This document shows positions 45,368 through 53,830 of a stretch of 64,000 nucleotides of DNA, piece by piece. The first letter of the stretch is position 1, and every line of letters starts with the position of its first letter. Source of the stretch: an uncultured Lachnospiraceae bacterium (GTDB lineage Bacteria > Bacillota > Clostridia > Lachnospirales > Lachnospiraceae); assembly GCA_947626285.1 (NCBI GenBank), contig CANQRR010000001.1:85024-149023 (forward strand), read 5' to 3'. The notes beneath the pieces were generated by a model. That model was not told where the DNA came from. It saw only the letters and a program-made list of their open reading frames with translations, and searched no databases. The translations under genes were made by a program, and so were the position numbers.

Positions 45368-46225
45368 ATGGTTCTGGAGATTCTGGCGGAACGCTATCCG
45401 CAGCTGTACCTGCAACCGGGAGAAAATATGGAGGACGCATACCGGGAATCTGCCCTGAAGGGGCAGGTTCCCGAGCATGCGTCTCTTGCGTTATTTCAAG
45501 GGAGCGAAAAGGACAGTCTGACGACCGAGCAGACGCCGGCGGGACCGGTGGACGTTCTGTATCTGTATCAGAGAGAGGATTTTGAGAACGCGCTTCGGCT
45601 GCTTGCCTATCGCTGTCGTCCGGAGACGGTTCCGGCCACGATCGGTGCGATGACGCTTAGCGGGCTTGCCAACTGGAAAAAGATCAATGACCACAAAGAG
45701 GCATATCTTGCTGCCGGACATACGGATTGGGCACAAGAGTGGGAGCGCTTTACTGCTGACCGGAAGAATTACCAGGATACGCTGATTCTCCTGAGCAGTG
45801 GACCGTACAGCGGCGTGTCCGCCAGCCAGGCACATATGCCGGAGGAGACCTGGCTGAAGGTTTCGCGAAAGGTCCGGCTGTACCATGAGTGTACCCATGT
45901 GATCTGCCGAAGGCTGTTCCCGCAGCAGAAAGAAGACATCTGGGATGAGATCGTGGCGGACGCGATCGGTATCCGCAAGTCGCTGGGCTATTACGATGTG
46001 AAGCTTGCCGCGTTGTTTCTGGGCGTATCGGCGGAAGGCTATATGGGCGGCAGGCTGGAACAGTATATTTCAGAGGAAAAGAAGGCATCTATCTCCGACA
46101 TTGCGGCGGATGTGTATGGACTGATGGAAAAGATCGGGCGAGAATCACAGGAAAAGCAGGAAACGGATTCCTGGGATTTCCTTATGTATCTTCAGGAAAA
46201 GCAGGACGTCTGGTCTCATTTTTAG
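45368..46225 (+). CDS. Uncharacterised protein with HExxH-type metallopeptidase motif
   Basis: 285 residues, no signal peptide or membrane helix. I do not recognise the family. Around residues 180-215 is YHECTHVICRRLF followed after about 14 residues by DEIVADAIGI: an HExxH zinc motif plus a downstream Glu, as in gluzincin-type peptidases. N-terminal segment contains LAERYPQLYLQPGENMEDAY. The ATG at 45368 has AGGAGGAG 8-9 bases upstream and lies 21 bases after the preceding gene's stop, so the two are probably cotranscribed. The possible function is a cytosolic peptidase, inferred from motif only. Confidence 0.6.
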   Translation: MVLEILAERYPQLYLQPGENMEDAYRESALKGQVPEHASLALFQGSEKDSLTTEQTPAGPVDVLYLYQREDFENALRLLAYRCRPETVPATIGAMTLSGLANWKKINDHKEAYLAAGHTDWAQEWERFTADRKNYQDTLILLSSGPYSGVSASQAHMPEETWLKVSRKVRLYHECTHVICRRLFPQQKEDIWDEIVADAIGIRKSLGYYDVKLAALFLGVSAEGYMGGRLEQYISEEKKASISDIAADVYGLMEKIGRESQEKQETDSWDFLMYLQEKQDVWSHF

Positions 46226-46245
46226 AGGATAGGGGAAATGATGAG

Positions 46246-46456
46246 ATGAGCACGGGAACCGAACAGGACGAACAGACAGCAGGAAGGATAGAACATATAA
46301 AGTCAGTGCCATCTCAAACGATCTGATCTGCGTCGACGGAGATTTTGAGGAGTATATCCGCTATGTCGGCGGACGGTTTCTTTATAAAACTTGTGAAGCG
46401 CCAGCAGCAGGACGCTTAGGTGTTTCACTTGCAAAATATTTTAAGGAGGCATTTCT
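46246..46456 (+). pseudogene. Possible frame-shifted gene remnant
   Basis: 231-base gap with broken coding. An ATG at 46246 opens 26 codons and stops. In another frame a 60-codon open run without its own start ends at the next gene's ribosome site; the readable part includes ISNDLICVDGDFEEYIRYVG and AAGRLGVSLAKYF. A single frameshift would join them. No homology was recognised, so this could also be chance. Confidence 0.3.
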
Positions 46457-48214
46457 ATGAGAAAACTATTTACTGCTTTGGCACTACCGCTTATGCTGTC
46501 CGCTCTCTGGACGCCTGCGATGGCTGCGGAGGATGCGGCCACCGAGGCTGAGACGGTCACAGTGCTCTACACCAACGATGTACACACATACATAGATGGT
46601 GATCTCAGCTATTCTCTGGCTGCGCGCTATCGCGACACGCTGGACAATGTGCTGCTGGTGGACGCCGGGGACCACATTCAGGGTACGGCCTACGGCTCCA
46701 TGGATAAGGGCTCGTCTATCGTAGATCTGATGAACGCGGCGAAGTATGACGCGGCTACACTGGGCAATCATGAGTTTGACTATGGCATGGAGGGTGCGCT
46801 TGCCACGATTGAGAAGGCGGAGTATCCGTACCTGTCCTGCAACTTCTACCATGAGGAGAACGGCGAGAAGGGTGAAAATGTGCTCGATTCCTATAAGGTA
46901 TTCGAGGTCGGCGGGCAGAAGATCGCGCTGGTCGGCGTCACCACGCCGGAATCCTTCACGAAGTCAACGCCGGCTTACTTCCAGGATGAGAACGGCAATT
47001 ACATCTACGGAATCGCAGGCGGAAACGACGGCAGCGATCTTTACGACACGGTGCAGGAGGCGATCGACGAGGCTTCCGCGGAGGCGGACATCGTCATCGG
47101 ACTCGGGCATCTGGGAGTAGATCCGTCGTCCGTCCCGTGGACGTCCGAGGAGGTCATCGCGAACACGACGGGCTTCGACGCGTTCATCGACGGACATTCG
47201 CACACGACCATCCCGATGGAAGTGGTGCTCGATGAGGAGGAGAACGAGGTCGTCCTGACGCAGACCGGCTCCTATTTCAATGCGCTTGGGCAGATGACGA
47301 TCTCCCCGGAGGGCGAGATCACGACCGAGCTTCTTGAGGCGGACAATGTAAAGGCAAGACTCTATGACAATTACATGGCGAAGGCTGCCGAAGGTGAGGC
47401 GATGGAGGATGTCGTCGCGGATGAGACGGCGGACGCGGTCGCGGAGGTTGAGAGCGCATGGATCACCGAGGTGAACGACGAGCTGGGACAGGTGATCGGC
47501 ACGACAGACGAGGTGCTTGACAATTTCGACGCGGACGGCAACCGTCTGGTGCGCAGCCAGGAGACGAACTCGGGCGACTTCGCGGCGGACGCTTTGTACT
47601 ATCTGTTTGACCAGACAAATGTGGTGGACGGCTATCCGGTGGACGTCGCGATCATGAACGGTGGCGGTATTCGCAACGAGGCGATCACAGGCGATATCAG
47701 CTACCTTACCTGCAAGAACATGCACACTTTCGGCAACGTGGCCTGCATGATCGAGATCACGGGTCAGCAGCTTCTCGACGCGCTTGAGTTCGGCGCGCGC
47801 GGCGTGGGCACCGGCGAGGAGATCGGCGGCTTCCTGCATATCGCGGGCGCGAAGTATACGATCGACACTAGCATCGAGTCCACGGCGACGATGGACGATA
47901 AAGGCGTGTTCACGGGCGTTGCGGGCGACTACCGCGTGAAAGATGTGCAGATCCTCGACCGCGAGAGCGGCGAATACAAGCCTTTGGATGTGAACGCGAA
48001 GTATAACCTCGCGGGCTACAATTACACGCTGCGCGACCTGGGCGACGGCTTCTCCATGTTCGACGGCGCGACGAACATCATCGACTATGTGATGGAGGAC
48101 TATATGGTGCTCGCAAATTACGTGCAGTCCTTCGAGGACACTGACGGAGACGGCCTGCCGAATGTGACGGGTTACGCGGATGTGAATGGCGAGGGCCGTA
48201 TTACGATCCAGTAG
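46457..48214 (+). CDS. Secreted 5'-nucleotidase / 2',3'-cyclic phosphodiesterase family (UshA-type)
   Basis: 585 residues with a signal peptide (MRKLFTALALPLMLSALWTPAMA). The metallophosphatase domain (about 35-280) shows VLYTNDVHTY, LLVDAGDHIQG, TLGNHEFDYG, GLGHLG and DGHSHTTIP. The C-terminal 5'-nucleotidase domain (about 350-545) binds the nucleoside base, with NSGDFAADAL, MNGGGIR and FGNVACMIEITGQQL. AAGGAGG ribosome site. It probably releases nucleosides outside the cell, which could feed the BMP importer at 23 kb. No wall-anchoring motif is seen. The final residues are Asp/Gly-rich. Confidence 0.9.
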   Translation: MRKLFTALALPLMLSALWTPAMAAEDAATEAETVTVLYTNDVHTYIDGDLSYSLAARYRDTLDNVLLVDAGDHIQGTAYGSMDKGSSIVDLMNAAKYDAATLGNHEFDYGMEGALATIEKAEYPYLSCNFYHEENGEKGENVLDSYKVFEVGGQKIALVGVTTPESFTKSTPAYFQDENGNYIYGIAGGNDGSDLYDTVQEAIDEASAEADIVIGLGHLGVDPSSVPWTSEEVIANTTGFDAFIDGHSHTTIPMEVVLDEEENEVVLTQTGSYFNALGQMTISPEGEITTELLEADNVKARLYDNYMAKAAEGEAMEDVVADETADAVAEVESAWITEVNDELGQVIGTTDEVLDNFDADGNRLVRSQETNSGDFAADALYYLFDQTNVVDGYPVDVAIMNGGGIRNEAITGDISYLTCKNMHTFGNVACMIEITGQQLLDALEFGARGVGTGEEIGGFLHIAGAKYTIDTSIESTATMDDKGVFTGVAGDYRVKDVQILDRESGEYKPLDVNAKYNLAGYNYTLRDLGDGFSMFDGATNIIDYVMEDYMVLANYVQSFEDTDGDGLPNVTGYADVNGEGRITIQ

Positions 48215-48314
48215 ACGGTGCCGGACAGACGACGGGCGGAAAACTATGGGGCAGAGAATGAGTGGATTGAAGTTTTTCGCATGTTTTGATTCCGTGAAGT
48301 CGTGAAATATATAG

Positions 48315-48351
48315 AAATGAGTCTGTTTCCGATGAGGAGGCAGACTCATTT
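48315..48351 (+). other. Hairpin upstream of the corrinoid binding-protein gene
   Basis: Eleven perfect pairs AAATGAGTCTG/CAGACTCATTT with a 15-base loop containing GAGGAGG. No T tract follows, so termination would be weak; the loop resembles a ribosome site. No B12-box (cobalamin riboswitch) consensus was recognised. Confidence 0.45.
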
Positions 48352-48439
48352 GCAGATGCGGGAAAGCCCATATGGCTGTATTCGGAGTTTTGCAGGAAGC
48401 AGACTATTCAAGAAAGGCAGAGGAAAGAGAGTAAAAAGT

Positions 48440-49438
48440 ATGCGAAAAGAGAACAAAAGAAGAATTCTGATCTCACTGGGGCTGGCGATTTGTCTTGCCG
48501 CAGGCTTCACCGGAATGAATGCGGGCGCTGAAGAGGAAACAGGCGGCGTGAGCATCACGGATATGAAGGGACGCGAGATCACGCTGGAGCAGCCGGCGGA
48601 GCGCATCGTGGCACTCACGGCGTCGGACTGCGAGATCCTCTACGCGATCGGCGCGGGGGACAAGCTGGTTGGAAGAGGGACCTACTGCGACTATCCGGAG
48701 GAGGTTCTGGAGGTGCCGGAGGTGAACTCCGGAGAGGACATGAACATTGAGGAAGTGATCGCGCTGAACCCGGACGTGCTGCTCATGAGCGACATGGCGC
48801 AGACGGAGGAGCAGGTGCAGATGCTTGAGGACGCCGGGATCAAGGTCGTTGTCAGCGAGGCAAAGGATATTGAAGGCGTGTACACGGCGATCGGGATGAT
48901 TGGCGCGCTGATGGGGCAGGACGAGAGGGCGGCGGAGGTCGTCGACGGCATGAAGGACACGTTCGCGGAGCTCTCCGAAAAGGCGACCGGGGACGGCACG
49001 CAGACCGTCTACTTTGAAGTGTCGCCGCTGGAGTACGGCCTCTGGACGGCGGGCACGAACACCTTTATGGATGAGATCGCGACGATGCTGGGCGTGAAGA
49101 ACTGCTTCGCAGACGTCGACGGCTGGGGCGAGATCTCAGAGGAGCAAGTGCTGGAGCGCAACCCGGATTTCATTGTGACTATCACGATGTATTTCGGAGA
49201 GGGCCCGACGCCGACCGAGGAGATCCTCTCCCGCAAGGGCTGGGAGAATGTGACTGCGGTGCAGAACCAGAAGATACTGAACCTGCAGAACGACGAGCTG
49301 TCCCGCCCGGCTCCGCGGCTGGCGGACGGCGCGAAGCTGCTGTACGATTTCATTTATGGGGAAACTGAGAAGGCAACGGAAGCTGCGACGGAGATGAAGA
49401 TGACTCCGGCGGAAGAGGCTGCGGGAGCAGAGAATTAA
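48440..49438 (+). CDS. Corrinoid/iron-chelate ABC transporter substrate-binding protein (BtuF-like)
   Basis: 332 residues. ATG at 48440 begins MRKENKRRILISLGLAI, a signal peptide ending at NAGA/EEE. Type III two-lobe binding fold: ITDMKGREITLEQPAERIVAL, then CEILYAIGAGDKLVGRG, EVIALNPDVLLMS, and WENVTAVQNQKILNL. No lipobox cysteine. With the following FecCD-type permease, ATPase and two CobU-like kinases, the ligand is most likely cobinamide or another corrinoid rather than siderophore iron; this is context inference. Confidence 0.82.
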   Translation: MRKENKRRILISLGLAICLAAGFTGMNAGAEEETGGVSITDMKGREITLEQPAERIVALTASDCEILYAIGAGDKLVGRGTYCDYPEEVLEVPEVNSGEDMNIEEVIALNPDVLLMSDMAQTEEQVQMLEDAGIKVVVSEAKDIEGVYTAIGMIGALMGQDERAAEVVDGMKDTFAELSEKATGDGTQTVYFEVSPLEYGLWTAGTNTFMDEIATMLGVKNCFADVDGWGEISEEQVLERNPDFIVTITMYFGEGPTPTEEILSRKGWENVTAVQNQKILNLQNDELSRPAPRLADGAKLLYDFIYGETEKATEAATEMKMTPAEEAAGAEN

Positions 49439-49537
49439 GTATTGCACATAGCAGGACAGGACAGACGACAGAGATGAACGGCAAAGACGAATGAACATGT
49501 GAGCGATATTTGGATTATATGTACAGGAGAAGTCCGC

Positions 49538-50566
49538 ATGAGAAAGCACCCGGAACATTTTCGACCAATTGAATATATGATCTTTGGTCTTGTCACGCTG
49601 GCCGTGATGTGCCTCTGCGTCTGTGTCGGCAGCGTCAGCATCCCGCTGTCTGAGACGCTGCGGGTGATCTGGGGCGCGCTGAGCGGGCGTGCGCAGACTT
49701 CCGGGTTGTCGAATTCGATCATTCTGTCCGTGCGACTGCCGCGCGTGTTCTGTGTGGCGCTTTCCGGGAGCGCGCTCTCTCTGGCGGGCGCTGCGATGCA
49801 GGGACTTCTGAAGAATCCGCTGGCGGACGGCTCCACGCTCGGGGTGTCCTCCGGCGCGTCGCTCGGCGCGGTGCTCGCGATCGCGTTTGGGGTCACGATT
49901 CCTGGACTGCCTTTTTCGGGGACGATGCTCATGGCGATCCTGTTCGCGTTCCTTTCGCTGCTGGTGATCCTGGGACTGGCGTACAAGCTGGACTATTCGC
50001 TGTCCACGAACACGATCATACTGATCGGCGTGATCTATTCCATGTTCATGTCGAGCCTGATGAGCATCGTGATCACGTTTGCGTCGGATAAGATCCAGAG
50101 TATCACGTTCTGGACGATGGGCAGCCTGCAGAATTCCAGCTACAAGAACGCGGTGATCCTTCTGGCGGCGTTTCTGTTGTGCGGCGGCGTGCTGTTTCTC
50201 CACGCGCGGGAGCTCAACGCGTTCGCGGTGGGAGAGGACAACGCGCGCCACATCGGCGTGGACGTGCGACGGACAAAGCTGACGGTGCTGATCATGGTCT
50301 CCATCCTGATTGGCGTCTGCGTCTCAGTGGGCGGGACGATCAGCTTTGTGGGACTTGTAACGCCGCACATGGTCCGCATGATCGTCGGGCCGAACCACAG
50401 AAGGCTGTTGCCGGCGTCGGCGTTCGGCGGAGCGGTGTTTCTGCTGTTGGCGGATCTGGCGGCGCGCATTTTGCTGAATCCGCGGGAGCTGCCGATCGGC
50501 GTCGTCACGAGTCTGGTGGGCGCGGTGGTATTCGTGTTCATTTTCTACCAGACGAGAAAGGAGTGA
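49538..50566 (+). CDS. FecCD/BtuC-family ABC transporter permease
   Basis: 342 residues, about ten helices. LRLPRVFCVALSGSALSLAGAAMQGLLKNPLADGSTLGVSSGASLGA (first lines of the family pattern), FWTMGSL, AFAVGEDNARHIGVDV and SFVGLVTPHMVRMIVGPNHRRLLP are diagnostic of BtuC/FhuB-type permeases. AGGAGA lies 7 bases before the ATG at 49538. Works as a homodimer with the ATPase encoded 4 bases downstream. Confidence 0.93.
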   Translation: MRKHPEHFRPIEYMIFGLVTLAVMCLCVCVGSVSIPLSETLRVIWGALSGRAQTSGLSNSIILSVRLPRVFCVALSGSALSLAGAAMQGLLKNPLADGSTLGVSSGASLGAVLAIAFGVTIPGLPFSGTMLMAILFAFLSLLVILGLAYKLDYSLSTNTIILIGVIYSMFMSSLMSIVITFASDKIQSITFWTMGSLQNSSYKNAVILLAAFLLCGGVLFLHARELNAFAVGEDNARHIGVDVRRTKLTVLIMVSILIGVCVSVGGTISFVGLVTPHMVRMIVGPNHRRLLPASAFGGAVFLLLADLAARILLNPRELPIGVVTSLVGAVVFVFIFYQTRKE

Positions 50567-50570
50567 CCGC

Positions 50571-51335
50571 ATGCTGGACGTGAAGGAGCTATCCGTGAAC
50601 TACGGGAGCTGCACGGTCGTCGATCATCTGAGTTTCCATGTCTCGGAGGGACAGTGGCTGATGATCGTCGGACCGAATGGCGCGGGAAAATCCACGGTGC
50701 TGAACGCGGTCACGCAGGGCGTGACCTACACGGGAATGGTGTTTCTGATGGGTCAGGATGTGAAGCGAATCTCGGCCGCGCAGCGGGCGCGGGAGGTCGG
50801 CGTTCTCGCGCAGAATCATTTTGTCGGCTATGAGTTTACCGTGGAGGAGGTCGTGCGGTTAGGACGCTACGCGTATTCCTCGAAAGTGCTCGCCGGGAGA
50901 AAGGATGAGGATGAGCGGGCGGTTGAGGAGGCTCTTGCGCTGACCGGGATGGAGGCGCTGCGAAACCAGTCGGTGCTGAAGCTTTCCGGCGGCGAACTGC
51001 AGCGGACGTTTCTGGCGCAGGTGTTTGCGCAGGATCCGAAGCTGCTGCTTCTGGATGAGCCGACGAACCATCTGGATCTGGTCTACCAGAAGCAGGTATT
51101 CGAGCTGATCGCGCAGTGGGTGAAGCACCCGGGGCGGGCGGTCGTCTCGGTCGTGCACGATCTGTCGCTCGCGAAGGCGTTCGGCAGCGAAGCGCTTTTG
51201 ATGAGTCGGGGCCGGCTGGTCGCGGAGGGCACGGTCGATGAGGTGCTGTGTCCGGAGCACCTCGACGCGGTCTATGATATGGACGTCTGCGCGTGGATGC
51301 GGGAGATGCTTTCCCAGTGGGAAACAGCAGAATGA
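50571..51335 (+). CDS. ABC transporter ATP-binding protein of the corrinoid/siderophore type (BtuD/FecE-like)
   Basis: 254 residues. Walker A GPNGAGKSTVLNAV, Q-loop LAQNHFVGYEFTVEEVVRLGRY (the VxxGRxP-like form), signature LSGGELQRTFLAQVFAQ, Walker B LLLLDEPTNHLDLVYQKQ. AAAGGAG site; starts 4 bases after the permease stop. Completes the importer with 48440-50566. Confidence 0.93.
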   Translation: MLDVKELSVNYGSCTVVDHLSFHVSEGQWLMIVGPNGAGKSTVLNAVTQGVTYTGMVFLMGQDVKRISAAQRAREVGVLAQNHFVGYEFTVEEVVRLGRYAYSSKVLAGRKDEDERAVEEALALTGMEALRNQSVLKLSGGELQRTFLAQVFAQDPKLLLLDEPTNHLDLVYQKQVFELIAQWVKHPGRAVVSVVHDLSLAKAFGSEALLMSRGRLVAEGTVDEVLCPEHLDAVYDMDVCAWMREMLSQWETAE

Positions 51336-51406
51336 AAAGATAGGCTTGGGATGCTTTGGCATATATGGAGTATTTCGGATAGTCTGAGAGTAAAGGAGAA
51401 GGCGGC

Positions 51407-51964
51407 ATGCCGGAATCCAGAATGATTTTATTGACCGGGGGCTCCGCCTGCGGGAAGAGCTCATACGCGGAGGAACTATGTCTGAAGCTTCCGTTTCCGC
51501 GCTATTACATCGCGGCGATGCGGCCGTTCGGGGACGGGAGCGAAGAGAAGATCGCGCGTCACAGGCAGCTGCGCCGCGGAAAAGGTTTCGAGACGATCGA
51601 GCGCTACACGGATCTGCAGGGGATTGCGCTTCCAGAGCGGGGGACGGTTCTGTTGGAGTGCATCTGCAATCTCACGGCGAACGAGATGTTTGACGAGAAC
51701 GGCGCGTGGACGGATCCGTATGAGACGGTCGTCGTGGGCGTCGATGCGCTGCGCCGACAGAGCGATACATTGATCGTGATCACAAATGAGGTCGGCACGG
51801 ACAGCCGGTCATACGACTCCGGGACGATCGCCTATATGGACGCCATCGGGCGTATCAACCGGACGCTCGCGCAGCGGGCGGATGTGGTCTGTGAGCTGGT
51901 GTGCGGGATTCCGTTGATGGTGAAGGGAAATTTGGAAGGTCTGGAAGAAATAGTTGGGGATTGA
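51407..51964 (+). CDS. cobU: Adenosylcobinamide kinase / guanylyltransferase-like protein (CobU/CobP)
   Basis: 185 residues, full-length CobU size. P-loop GGSACGKSSYAEEL at 11-24, EEKIARHRQLR with H52 at the position of the guanylylated His of Salmonella CobU, ECICNLTANEMF, and the VITNEVGTDSRSYDS...GRINRTLAQRADVVCELVCGIPLMVKG C-terminal pattern in pieces. Phosphorylates cobinamide and adds GMP during salvage. AAAGGAG precedes the ATG. Supports corrinoids as ligand of the adjacent importer. Confidence 0.8.
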   Translation: MPESRMILLTGGSACGKSSYAEELCLKLPFPRYYIAAMRPFGDGSEEKIARHRQLRRGKGFETIERYTDLQGIALPERGTVLLECICNLTANEMFDENGAWTDPYETVVVGVDALRRQSDTLIVITNEVGTDSRSYDSGTIAYMDAIGRINRTLAQRADVVCELVCGIPLMVKGNLEGLEEIVGD

Positions 51965-51967
51965 GGT

Positions 51968-52327
51968 ATGATTCTGATCATTGGAGGCGAAGGTTCCGGA
52001 AAGCGGAGCTTCGCGGAAACGCTTGGGTATACGGAAAAGGATATTGCGGATGCGGTGATTGACGCGCGCCCCGTTGTGTATCATCTGGAGCGGCTGGTCT
52101 TCGGGCAGCCGGAGCAGGCGGACGCGCTTCTGGACAGCTTGCTTGAGAAAGAGGTCGTGATCTGCTGCGAGGTGGGAAGCGGCATTATACCCGTTGACCG
52201 AAATGAGCGGCTGGGACGCGAGGCGACGGGAAGGCTGTGCGTACGTCTGGCGCAGCAGGCCAAGGCAGTCGTGCGCGTGGTGTGCGGGATCCCGACCTTG
52301 ATCAAGGGAGAGCTGCCGAGGCAATAA
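51968..52327 (+). CDS. Short CobU-like protein
   Basis: 119 residues starting 3 bases after the first cobU. P-loop GGEGSGKRSFAE is followed by the later CobU segment CCEVGSGIIPVDRNERLGRE, TGRLCVRLAQQAK and VCGIPTLIKGE, but the central region with the guanylylated His is missing. It is either a compact kinase-type relative seen in Clostridial cob loci or a deletion derivative. Together with the longer paralogue the two could split kinase and guanylyltransferase jobs; that is conjecture. Confidence 0.7.
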   Translation: MILIIGGEGSGKRSFAETLGYTEKDIADAVIDARPVVYHLERLVFGQPEQADALLDSLLEKEVVICCEVGSGIIPVDRNERLGREATGRLCVRLAQQAKAVVRVVCGIPTLIKGELPRQ

Positions 52328-52408
52328 AAGCGGTTATATTCTAACAAAATTCATGTTACGGCGTATCAAAAAATAGGGGTCTAAAAACAATAAAAGGAGG
52401 AAAGTTTT

Positions 52409-52768
52409 ATGAGCGGAGAGGTTGTTGAGAGATTAAAAAGGACAAGATCGGTGGAGGAAGTTCTGAGCATTGTAAAGGAGTACGGCGCAGAGGTGACCCA
52501 GGAACAGGCACAGGAGCTGTTTGATCAGTTCCATGAGCAGGGAGAGCTTTCTGACGATGAGCTGGCTGCGGTTGCAGGTGGAGAGTACGCGTCGGTATAT
52601 GTGAAAGATGTGGGCTATGTACTCTATGAGAAAGACAGAAAGTCAGCCGAATGCACAGCGACCTGCTTTTGGTGCGGGGTAGACCAGAAGTCTGCCGCGG
52701 CGAATAGTCCCTGTACGTTCTTACTCTCAAGAGGGATACATTCGTGGGTATATTCCGGCGGCTGCTGA
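52409..52768 (+). CDS. Double-glycine-leader peptide precursor (Nif11/RiPP-like), orphan
   Basis: 119 residues with strong AAAGGAGG before the ATG at 52409. Residues 1-58 are a charged helical leader (RSVEEVLSIVKEYGAEVTQE, LFDQFHEQGELSDDELAAVA) ending in GG at 57-58, as in Nif11-like and bacteriocin leaders cut by C39 peptidases. The 61-residue core has five cysteines (82, 86, 89, 102, 119), a CTATCFWC cluster and a C-terminal GGC. No cyclase, dehydratase, radical SAM enzyme, C39 transporter or second precursor was found in the window. It lies just downstream of the cobU pair; no separate promoter was confidently found. Confidence 0.7.
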   Translation: MSGEVVERLKRTRSVEEVLSIVKEYGAEVTQEQAQELFDQFHEQGELSDDELAAVAGGEYASVYVKDVGYVLYEKDRKSAECTATCFWCGVDQKSAAANSPCTFLLSRGIHSWVYSGGC

Positions 52769-52805
52769 TCTTAAAATAGAGAGAATTCACCGGACACCGC
52801 CGGAA

Positions 52806-53699
52806 ATGGAGGAGTGCGTGAGACGGTCGGAGGATGTTTGGAAGGTTGGCGGAAATTTGGCTTGGAGGGCAGTGAGAGCTGGGGCAACGCTCTTGTTGCC
52901 CTTGTTGTTGTGCTTTGCTGTGAAAGGTGCGGTGTCTGCAAAGGGAAAGGCCTATGTCGCAGTATTCTATCGGTCGTTCGAGGACGAGGAGGATCCGGAA
53001 ACAGCAAATGTGCGCGCGGCGCTGAACGAGGCGCTTGAGGATGCGGGAATCGCGTATCGGGAGTACGATGGGGAAGATGATCCGTTGATACAGCTGGCGC
53101 AGATCGTGCAGGAGAAGGACGCGATGCTTCTCATTGTGAATCCGGCGGAGCAGAGCTTTGGGGATGCACGAGAGAAAGCAGAAGAGAAAGCAGGAGAGGA
53201 AACAGAAAAAAATACCGTCGCGGATACAGGGGCGGATGCCACCGCGGATATCATTGTGCAGACAGATGGAAGACCGCTGATCTTCTTTGATTGTGAGATC
53301 AGCGAGGAAACTGTGGATGGGGCGGAAGAATTGTGTGTGCTGGTGAACGCGGCGGAGCCGGGTGCGAAGACGTCTGCGGAGGAAACCGAGCGGAGGGCGG
53401 CTGTGGAGGAGACCGAACAAGAGACGTCAGGGTCTGGTAAAATGCGGGTTGGACAGCGGGTTGGGCAGGAGACGTCGAAATCAGAAAGGGAATCCGCAGC
53501 AGAGGAAGAGTCTGAGACGGAGATGCCGGGAAGCGAAAACGGGGACGGGCTGCCGAAGAAAAATATTCAGGGTATGGCGGACGCGATCGCCCTTATTGCC
53601 GGAAATTACATGACCGGCGCCGGATATTTTGAGGGGATCGAGGAGGACTGGGTCACCGATGGGTGGCGCGTGGACATTCCTTGGCTTCTTTCGAAATAG
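52806..53699 (+). CDS. Secreted protein with periplasmic-binding-protein-like ends and acidic low-complexity middle
   Basis: 297 residues. A hydrophobic segment (about 26-44, AGATLLLPLLLCFAVKGAVS) looks like a signal peptide. KAYVAVFYRSFEDEEDPETA, LNEALEDAGIAYREYDGEDD and DAMLLIVNPAEQ resemble the first strands of sugar-type binding proteins; NIQGMADAIALIAGNYMTG near the end resembles the last part. Between them, about 120-250 is mostly E, A, T, S, K and Q with repeated motifs. The central binding lobe seems missing or replaced, so ligand binding is doubtful. Start uncertain: ribosome site before the ATG at 52806 is poor. Function unknown; it may be paired with the peptide precursor upstream. 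Confidence 0.55.
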   Translation: MEECVRRSEDVWKVGGNLAWRAVRAGATLLLPLLLCFAVKGAVSAKGKAYVAVFYRSFEDEEDPETANVRAALNEALEDAGIAYREYDGEDDPLIQLAQIVQEKDAMLLIVNPAEQSFGDAREKAEEKAGEETEKNTVADTGADATADIIVQTDGRPLIFFDCEISEETVDGAEELCVLVNAAEPGAKTSAEETERRAAVEETEQETSGSGKMRVGQRVGQETSKSERESAAEEESETEMPGSENGDGLPKKNIQGMADAIALIAGNYMTGAGYFEGIEEDWVTDGWRVDIPWLLSK

Positions 53700-53768
53700 G
53701 CGATTGCAGGTCATTTTATTTGCTGTTAAGGTATCATATGGAAACCTTGCCGGATGTAATACGTCCGC

Positions 53769-53797
53769 TTGCTTTTGACATACAATAGTATTATAAT
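53769..53797 (+). promoter_or_regulatory. Promoter of the RelB/YoeB operon
   Basis: TTGCTT (53769-53774), 17-base spacer, TATAAT (53792-53797), about 34 bases before the relB-like start; a TTGACA also lies at 53775. The AT-rich partly palindromic stretch over the -10 box may be the antitoxin operator. Confidence 0.55.
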
Positions 53798-53830
53798 AAT
53801 GACAGACAGAATACGAAGGGAGATGTTCTT

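Noticed and set aside
48215..48439. Cobalamin riboswitch upstream of the corrinoid importer
   Set aside because: No recognisable B12-box; only a simple 11-bp hairpin is present.
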